Positions 59,600 through 64,000 of a DNA stretch of 64,000 nucleotides are shown piece after piece. The notes under the pieces are model-generated. The model was not told the origin of the DNA and did no database searches. It saw only the letters and a program-made list of their open reading frames with translations. The position numbers were made by a program, and so were the translations under genes. The stretch is from CAZWSX01 sp964636985 (GTDB lineage Bacteria; Planctomycetota; Planctomycetia; Pirellulales; Pirellulaceae): contig CAZWSX010000007.1 of the NCBI GenBank assembly GCA_964636985.1, forward strand, positions 1-64,000, read 5' to 3'. Every line of letters begins with the position of its first letter. Within the stretch, counting starts at the first letter, position 1.

Positions 59600-59946
59600 G
59601 GCGTGGCTCCAGGGTTTGCCCGGTCGAGGTCGGCGACACGGACGGAAACTCTCAATTCGACGGAGCGCTGCCGGTGAATAACGCGCAAGTGCACGCCAGG
59701 TCGGCGATTTCTTAGGTTTCAACCAAGAGGGTTGCGAAGTGCAACGCAAAGACCGAGTTCGATGCATGCACAATCTGGTGCGAAGAGTTCAGTATCCTCC
59801 GGCGCAAAAGCGAACACAATCAAAGAACTCAGATATTCAGTGAATTCGGTGACGTCAAAGGTAAATGCACGGTCTAGGGCTATCTCATACCCCTGCGACG
59901 CGTCGTAGTCGCTGCGAGATTCGCCGGCCTCAAAGGATAGACGAGG
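59600..59946. other. Intergenic region with small hairpins
   Basis: 347 bp. Contains a perfect GTTGC/GCAAC hairpin near 59730 and a CGACGCGTCG palindrome near 59900. No gene or promoter identified. Confidence 0.35.
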
Positions 59947-60849
59947 CTAGCTGCGTTGCTGCCGTACCGGCGACAACACCGCCTCCGGATCCTGATGGAA
60001 CATTTGACGAAGCAGCGCGTACAACTCCGGATGTTTCTCCTTCAACCGCGTCGGCGATTTGAAGAAGTACTCGGCAAGCACGGCCAGGAACTCGTGTTCG
60101 TTCGTGTACGCATAGGGATTGATGTCGTTGCGACGATCATCAGGGCGCACGAGCTCTCGTCCCACGTACTGCACCCATTGCTTGACCGCCTGCCAGGGAA
60201 CCTCGGGCGGAAGTCCCTTCTCGATCTCGCCTTGCTCAACCAGGTGCGTGAACTCGTGAATTCCAACATGGTCGCGGCTGGACGGGTTATTAAATCCTTC
60301 CAACAGATCAGGCTTGGAGAGGATCATGACTCCCCGCAAATAACCCATGCCCACCATGCCAAGCAAGTTTTCGTCTTCGCCGCCTTTGGTCCGATATTTC
60401 TCGCTAAAGGCCTCGGGATAAACCAACACTTCGCTCAGCCGGGCGTACTCCCAATCGTGAAAGCCAAATATCGGGATCGCGGCGCTTGCCGCCACCAAGA
60501 CGCGGATGGTGTCGTCGATCTCGGTCCTCACGCCCGTGATTCGAACTTCGTCGAGAAAGACATGCACCAGTTGGCGGAAGCGTTCTCTTTCCGCTCCGGA
60601 GAGTCCGCGAAAGTAGGCGACATGCTGTTGCAGCGTCTCCTCCCAAGGCTTGGGAAAAGGCCTCTCCATCACGGAGAGCCGCCGCAGACTTTTTCGCCGA
60701 ATGAACCAATAAGCTAGCGGCGCAAAGCCCAACGCTAGAAACGCCGGTGGAAAGAACCATCCCGCAAGCGACGCCGAGACGGTAGCGATTCCCGATACCG
60801 CAAGCGCACGAGCGCGGTTGCGGCGATTTTGTTGGTCGGTGACAAGCAT
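59947..60849 (-). CDS. MtfA-like zinc-dependent peptidase
   Basis: A 300-residue protein with an N-terminal membrane segment pair (about residues 17-55) and a metallopeptidase core. The zinc motif is GIHEFTHLVEQG (HExxH), and the downstream NEHEFLAVLAEYFF supplies the third ligand, as in the MtfA family. MtfA modulates sugar uptake regulation in E. coli; here the target is unknown. ATG 60849 is preferred over the ATG at 60933. Confidence 0.87.
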   Translation of the reverse strand: MLVTDQQNRRNRARALAVSGIATVSASLAGWFFPPAFLALGFAPLAYWFIRRKSLRRLSVMERPFPKPWEETLQQHVAYFRGLSGAERERFRQLVHVFLDEVRITGVRTEIDDTIRVLVAASAAIPIFGFHDWEYARLSEVLVYPEAFSEKYRTKGGEDENLLGMVGMGYLRGVMILSKPDLLEGFNNPSSRDHVGIHEFTHLVEQGEIEKGLPPEVPWQAVKQWVQYVGRELVRPDDRRNDINPYAYTNEHEFLAVLAEYFFKSPTRLKEKHPELYALLRQMFHQDPEAVLSPVRQQRS

Positions 60850-60944
60850 TCTCTCGTTGTGCTTCTCTTTTAGGCAAATTCGCAGGACGGCTGTCGCCAG
60901 GAACCTGTTTCCAAGGTCAACAGCGCAGAGCAACCACCAGTACT

Positions 60945-61571
60945 CTAGCCAACCGCTTGGTTGAATGCATCCTGGAACGTTCGGGGATGCTGTGCCCCAG
61001 CCAAAGCGACCTTGCCGTTGAAGATAAAAAACGGCACGCCATCCACGCCGTGCTGACGCGATAGCGCCTCGGCCTGGTTCATAGCCTCCACACCATCGTC
61101 ACCCGCGAGCAGAGCCCCTGCGCTCGTTTTGTCTAAGCCTGCTTCGGCAACCACATCGAGAAGCGTCTGGCGATTGCTGATGTCCCGCGCTCCGATGAAG
61201 TACGCGCGAAACAGTCCCTCCACCACCGAGTCTTGAAGGCCCTCCTTGCCGGCCAACCAGATCAGTCGATGAGCATCAAGCGTATTCGGCGTCCGCTCAA
61301 TCCGGTCGAACGCAAAATCGATTCCCTCTTCCTTGCCAACCGCGATCACCCTCGCATCGAGTTCCTGCGACCGCTCCCAACTCCCAAACTTCGTAGTCCG
61401 ATACTCGCGCCGGCTCACCCCCTCAGGCGGCATCGCCGGGTTGAGTTGAAACGGATGCCAATGAACGGTAGCTGGGGCTTCATGAATGGCAAGGGCTGTC
61501 TCCAAACGCCGCTTCCCAATGAAGCACCAAGGGCAAATCACGTCGGAGATGATGTCGATGGTGAGGGGCAT
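60945..61571 (-). CDS. DsbA-family oxidoreductase (FrnE-like)
   Basis: A 208-residue thioredoxin-fold protein without a signal peptide. The active-site motif is CPWC in SDVICPWCFIGK, and the C-terminal part keeps the cis-Pro loop (GVDGVPFFIFN). FrnE-type proteins are cytoplasmic and linked to oxidative stress resistance. ATG 61571 gives normal length; the frame is open to 61667. Confidence 0.9.
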   Translation of the reverse strand: MPLTIDIISDVICPWCFIGKRRLETALAIHEAPATVHWHPFQLNPAMPPEGVSRREYRTTKFGSWERSQELDARVIAVGKEEGIDFAFDRIERTPNTLDAHRLIWLAGKEGLQDSVVEGLFRAYFIGARDISNRQTLLDVVAEAGLDKTSAGALLAGDDGVEAMNQAEALSRQHGVDGVPFFIFNGKVALAGAQHPRTFQDAFNQAVG

Positions 61572-61667
61572 AGTGACGGTCTCGTCGCAATCGTGGATCA
61601 ATAAAACAGCCCTTGGACACCATCGCGCCCAAGGGCCGTTCGTTTGTTTTCGAAACCTAAACGCCAA

Positions 61668-63224
61668 CTACCCCGGATAATCCGCCACATACACTGCTTT
61701 CACTTGCGTGTAATCGAGGAACGTTTCCTCGCAGTTCACGCCGCCGCCGGGGCCGCCCGAGATCCCTTGGCCCCCGTAGGGAAGGCCGTAAGCGATCGAG
61801 TTGTGGCAGTTGATTTGCACTGTCCCGTCGCGGAACTGCTTGGCCAGTGCCACCCCGCGCTCGATGTCCTTGGTCCAAACGCTGGAGCCCAAGCCGTACG
61901 GCGAACTGTTCGCCAGCTTCAAGGCTTCTTCCGCCGATGAAACAGGGCAGATCGTCGCGTAGGTGTGGAAGACCTCGACCGGGTTCACGTTCAAGGCTGC
62001 ATCGGTGCGGAACAGGGCCGGCTTGATGTAGTAGCCGTTCTTGCCCGACACCGAGGCATCGCCGCCCGATAGGATCGCCTTGCCGCCGCGGGCGATCGTC
62101 TCTTGTTGGGCTGCCAAAATGCGGCGCCGTTGCGTCGCGTTGATCACGGCGCCCAGCTGCGTGCCGGCTTCGGCTTGGTAGCCGATCTTGAGTTCCTTGA
62201 AGAACTCGGTCTCGGCTTCGATGAAGTCGTCGGCGATCTTCTTGTCGACGAAGATGCGGTGGATCGTGCAGCACGTCTGGCCGAAGTGCTGGTTGGTGTA
62301 GCGGCCAATCAGTCGAGCGACGGTTTCCGGATCGGCGTCTCCCAACACGATCGCGGCGCCGTTGCCCCCCATCTCGCGTTTCATTCGCGTGCCGTGCCGG
62401 TCGCAGGCTCGCAAGATCGCCTGGCCGACGCCCGGCGAACCGGTGAACGAGATGAATCGCACGCCTGGGTGTTCCGCGATGGCATTGCCTGTGATTTCGC
62501 CGCGACCAGGCAGAACGTTGATCACGCCCGGCGGGAAGCCCGCTTCTTCAGCCAACTTGGCGATGTACAGCGCCGACAGCGGCGTATCCTCGGCCGGCTT
62601 GATGAGGATCGTGTTGCCCGACAGCAGCGCCGGGAACATGAACCAGGCGGTAAGGACGATTGGGTAGTTCCACGGGATGATCCCCGCGACGACTCCCCAA
62701 GGCTCGCGGTACGAGTAGCCTTGCATCCCCTTGCCGATTTGGATGGCGGGACCATCCCCCATCTCGATACGGCGCGCGACCCCGACAAAGTATTCCGCGC
62801 AGGCCCGGATCTGCGCGAAGTCCCCTTCGGCTAGTTCCGAAACCTTGCCGCCGTCGCGGATCTCGCAAGCGAGCAGCACGTCGCGATCGCGCTCGCAAAG
62901 GTCCACGAGCTTCATGCACAGTTCGATCCGCTTTTCGATCGCCAGGTTGGCCCAGCTCTTCTTGCCTTCGCCATTGAAGGCGCGCTGGGCCGCGGCGACC
63001 GCTTGGGCGACTTCGGCTTCGCCCATCTCGCTGACCGTTGCCAGCACTTCCAGCGAACCTGGGTCGATCGTCTGAAAGGTCGCGTTCATCGATCCAGCAA
63101 TCTGCTTGCCGTCGACGTATCCACCCAAGGGCTTGCCGCCGTTGCGGCAGAATTCAGTAAATTTGTCAGGCGTCTTAAACGCGGCCGCGGTTAACGCGCG
63201 AATCTCGGGAGCTACGGTTGCCAT
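61668..63224 (-). CDS. NAD-dependent aldehyde dehydrogenase
   Basis: A 518-residue ALDH-superfamily enzyme. It shows the NAD-binding GSPGVGQAIL region, the catalytic Cys in GQTCCTIHRIFV, a Glu/Gly element in KREMGGNGAAIVLGDAD and the PYGGQGISGG end motif. Substrate unknown. AAAGGA lies 9 nt ahead of ATG 63224; the frame is open to 63347 without homology. Confidence 0.92.
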   Translation of the reverse strand: MATVAPEIRALTAAAFKTPDKFTEFCRNGGKPLGGYVDGKQIAGSMNATFQTIDPGSLEVLATVSEMGEAEVAQAVAAAQRAFNGEGKKSWANLAIEKRIELCMKLVDLCERDRDVLLACEIRDGGKVSELAEGDFAQIRACAEYFVGVARRIEMGDGPAIQIGKGMQGYSYREPWGVVAGIIPWNYPIVLTAWFMFPALLSGNTILIKPAEDTPLSALYIAKLAEEAGFPPGVINVLPGRGEITGNAIAEHPGVRFISFTGSPGVGQAILRACDRHGTRMKREMGGNGAAIVLGDADPETVARLIGRYTNQHFGQTCCTIHRIFVDKKIADDFIEAETEFFKELKIGYQAEAGTQLGAVINATQRRRILAAQQETIARGGKAILSGGDASVSGKNGYYIKPALFRTDAALNVNPVEVFHTYATICPVSSAEEALKLANSSPYGLGSSVWTKDIERGVALAKQFRDGTVQINCHNSIAYGLPYGGQGISGGPGGGVNCEETFLDYTQVKAVYVADYPG

Positions 63225-63446
63225 AGGTACGGTCCTTTCAGGAGGGCGGACGAGAGGATCTACGGTCGGGATAACGTATGACGACGGCGGGAGCGAAGCT
63301 GAGGCCTGGGGCCGAGTTTGGTCGCCCGCGGGGATAGCTAAGATCATAGCATCCGGCGATGCCGTGGTTCCACCGGTGCAGCCGCCGCCTTCGAACGGCG
63401 GTGGCCAGTCTGCATCAGATCGGCTAAGAATTGCCGGCCAGCGGCG

Positions 63447-63998
63447 TTATCGCAAGACCTTGTCGTCTGCCACATCGAAGGGCGGCAACGACTCCGACGA
63501 CTCCGACCACAGCGGTAGATCGTCGGCGATCTTTCGCTCGTCGTAGGGCTGCTTTCGCCCCATGTTGCGCCACCGCCACCAGGTGGTGATGGCCAGCACC
63601 ACGATCACCGCGATCGCGATCCCGCCGAAGATCGCCATCTCGTTATTGGTCATCTCTTTGGGCTGTTGGAAGTTCGGCCGCTCGACGTACTCGGCGCGTC
63701 CAATCATCAACGGCGCCGCGCGGCGGACATCGAAAGCCGTGTACGCCATCAGCTTGAGGAAATAGCCGGTAAACTTCACTTCGGCGTGGACGTCGGCGCC
63801 GACCGGCACGCCCGGCGGAAGCTCAGGCATCACCACGACATAAGGGAACGACTTCGAATTATCGGTCCATCCCCAAAGCTCGTAGACGTCTTTGATGCCT
63901 TGCGAATTCTCGGGCGCCTCGTACTTCAAGACCCGGCGCACGTGCAGCGATATTCGGACCGGCTTGCCGCGAAACTTGGCGGGGGTTTCGAAAAGCTC
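63447..63998 (-). CDS. Membrane protein, 5' end outside the window
   Basis: The frame is open to the window edge; the internal GTG at 63941 lies within a continuous domain (KPVRISLHVRRVL ... YELWGWTDNSKSFPYVVV), so the true start is beyond base 64000. The visible part has a soluble beta-rich domain, then one membrane segment (NEMAIFGGIAIAVIVVLAI) and a charged cytoplasmic tail. Typical planctomycete protein of unknown function. Confidence 0.75.
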   Translation of the reverse strand, partial: ELFETPAKFRGKPVRISLHVRRVLKYEAPENSQGIKDVYELWGWTDNSKSFPYVVVMPELPPGVPVGADVHAEVKFTGYFLKLMAYTAFDVRRAAPLMIGRAEYVERPNFQQPKEMTNNEMAIFGGIAIAVIVVLAITTWWRWRNMGRKQPYDERKIADDLPLWSESSESLPPFDVADDKVLR

Positions 63999-64000
63999 CG

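Noticed and set aside
1..64000. CRISPR arrays, tRNA/rRNA genes, insertion sequences, prophage
   Set aside because: No direct-repeat arrays, transposase motifs, integrase genes or structured RNA genes were seen on either strand.

Overview
This 64 kb window looks like chromosomal DNA from a GC-rich bacterium, most likely a planctomycete (Planctomycetota, Pirellula-like). That is my inference from the protein styles, the many universal stress proteins, the mixed use of Shine-Dalgarno sites and the stand-alone planctomycete-type small proteins; no rRNA or other marker gene is present to prove it. I see no tRNA, rRNA, CRISPR array, insertion sequence or phage gene.

Layout. 1-4442 (+): hydrogenase maturation genes hypF (5' end outside the window), hypC, hypD, hypE. 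15895-4411 (-): a long convergent operon that reads ppsA, an ADP-forming acyl-CoA synthetase/GNAT fusion, hoxE, hoxF, hoxU, hoxY, hoxH, the HoxH maturation protease, hypA, hypB. Together these encode a complete NAD-linked bidirectional [NiFe] hydrogenase (group 3d) with its maturation set apart from the missing piece of hypF. 16.1-19.8 kb: Hsp20, a baeRF-like protein, a zinc alcohol dehydrogenase and a CBS-domain protein. 20.3-28.5 kb: a cbb3-type terminal oxidase cluster (di-haem lipoprotein, ccoN, ccoO, small membrane proteins, the copper ATPase ccoI, a SafE-like protein) and a DUF4405-like membrane protein. 28.6-33.4 kb: a signalling operon with a globin-coupled histidine kinase, a double receiver, a receiver-PAS-kinase hybrid and an NtrC-type sigma-54 activator. 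33.5-41.5 kb: a UspA-GspE/PilB fusion, a lipoprotein, a UspA, an HlyD-FtsX-ATPase exporter and a BON protein. 41.8-51.5 kb: GH13 and GH63 sugar enzymes, UspA, a hemerythrin-like protein, a cytochrome c'-like protein, otsB, otsA and a TPR protein. 51.7-59.1 kb: a second NtrC-type activator with its kinase, a degenerate receiver, an OprP-like porin and a double-domain KaiC-like ATPase. 59.4-64 kb: ordinary genes (zinc ribbon, MtfA-like peptidase, FrnE-like DsbA, aldehyde dehydrogenase, a partial membrane protein).

The main discovery is regulatory. Eleven good and one moderate sigma-54 (-24/-12) promoters with exact GG-N10-GC spacing sit in the gaps of the 16.6-55.1 kb stretch, correctly oriented 36-236 bp ahead of hsp20, the baeRF gene, the CBS gene, the di-haem cytochrome/cbb3 operon, the DUF4405-like gene, two usp genes, the BON gene, the sugar-enzyme operon, the TPR gene, the pseudo-receiver gene and the second kinase. 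The same stretch encodes two sigma-54 activators and a haem-globin kinase that should sense O2. I infer an oxygen-responsive sigma-54 dormancy/hypoxia regulon, functionally comparable to the DosR regulon of mycobacteria but built from different parts. Its likely outputs are micro-oxic respiration, fermentative H2 and acetate metabolism, protein protection and compatible-solute or glycogen handling.
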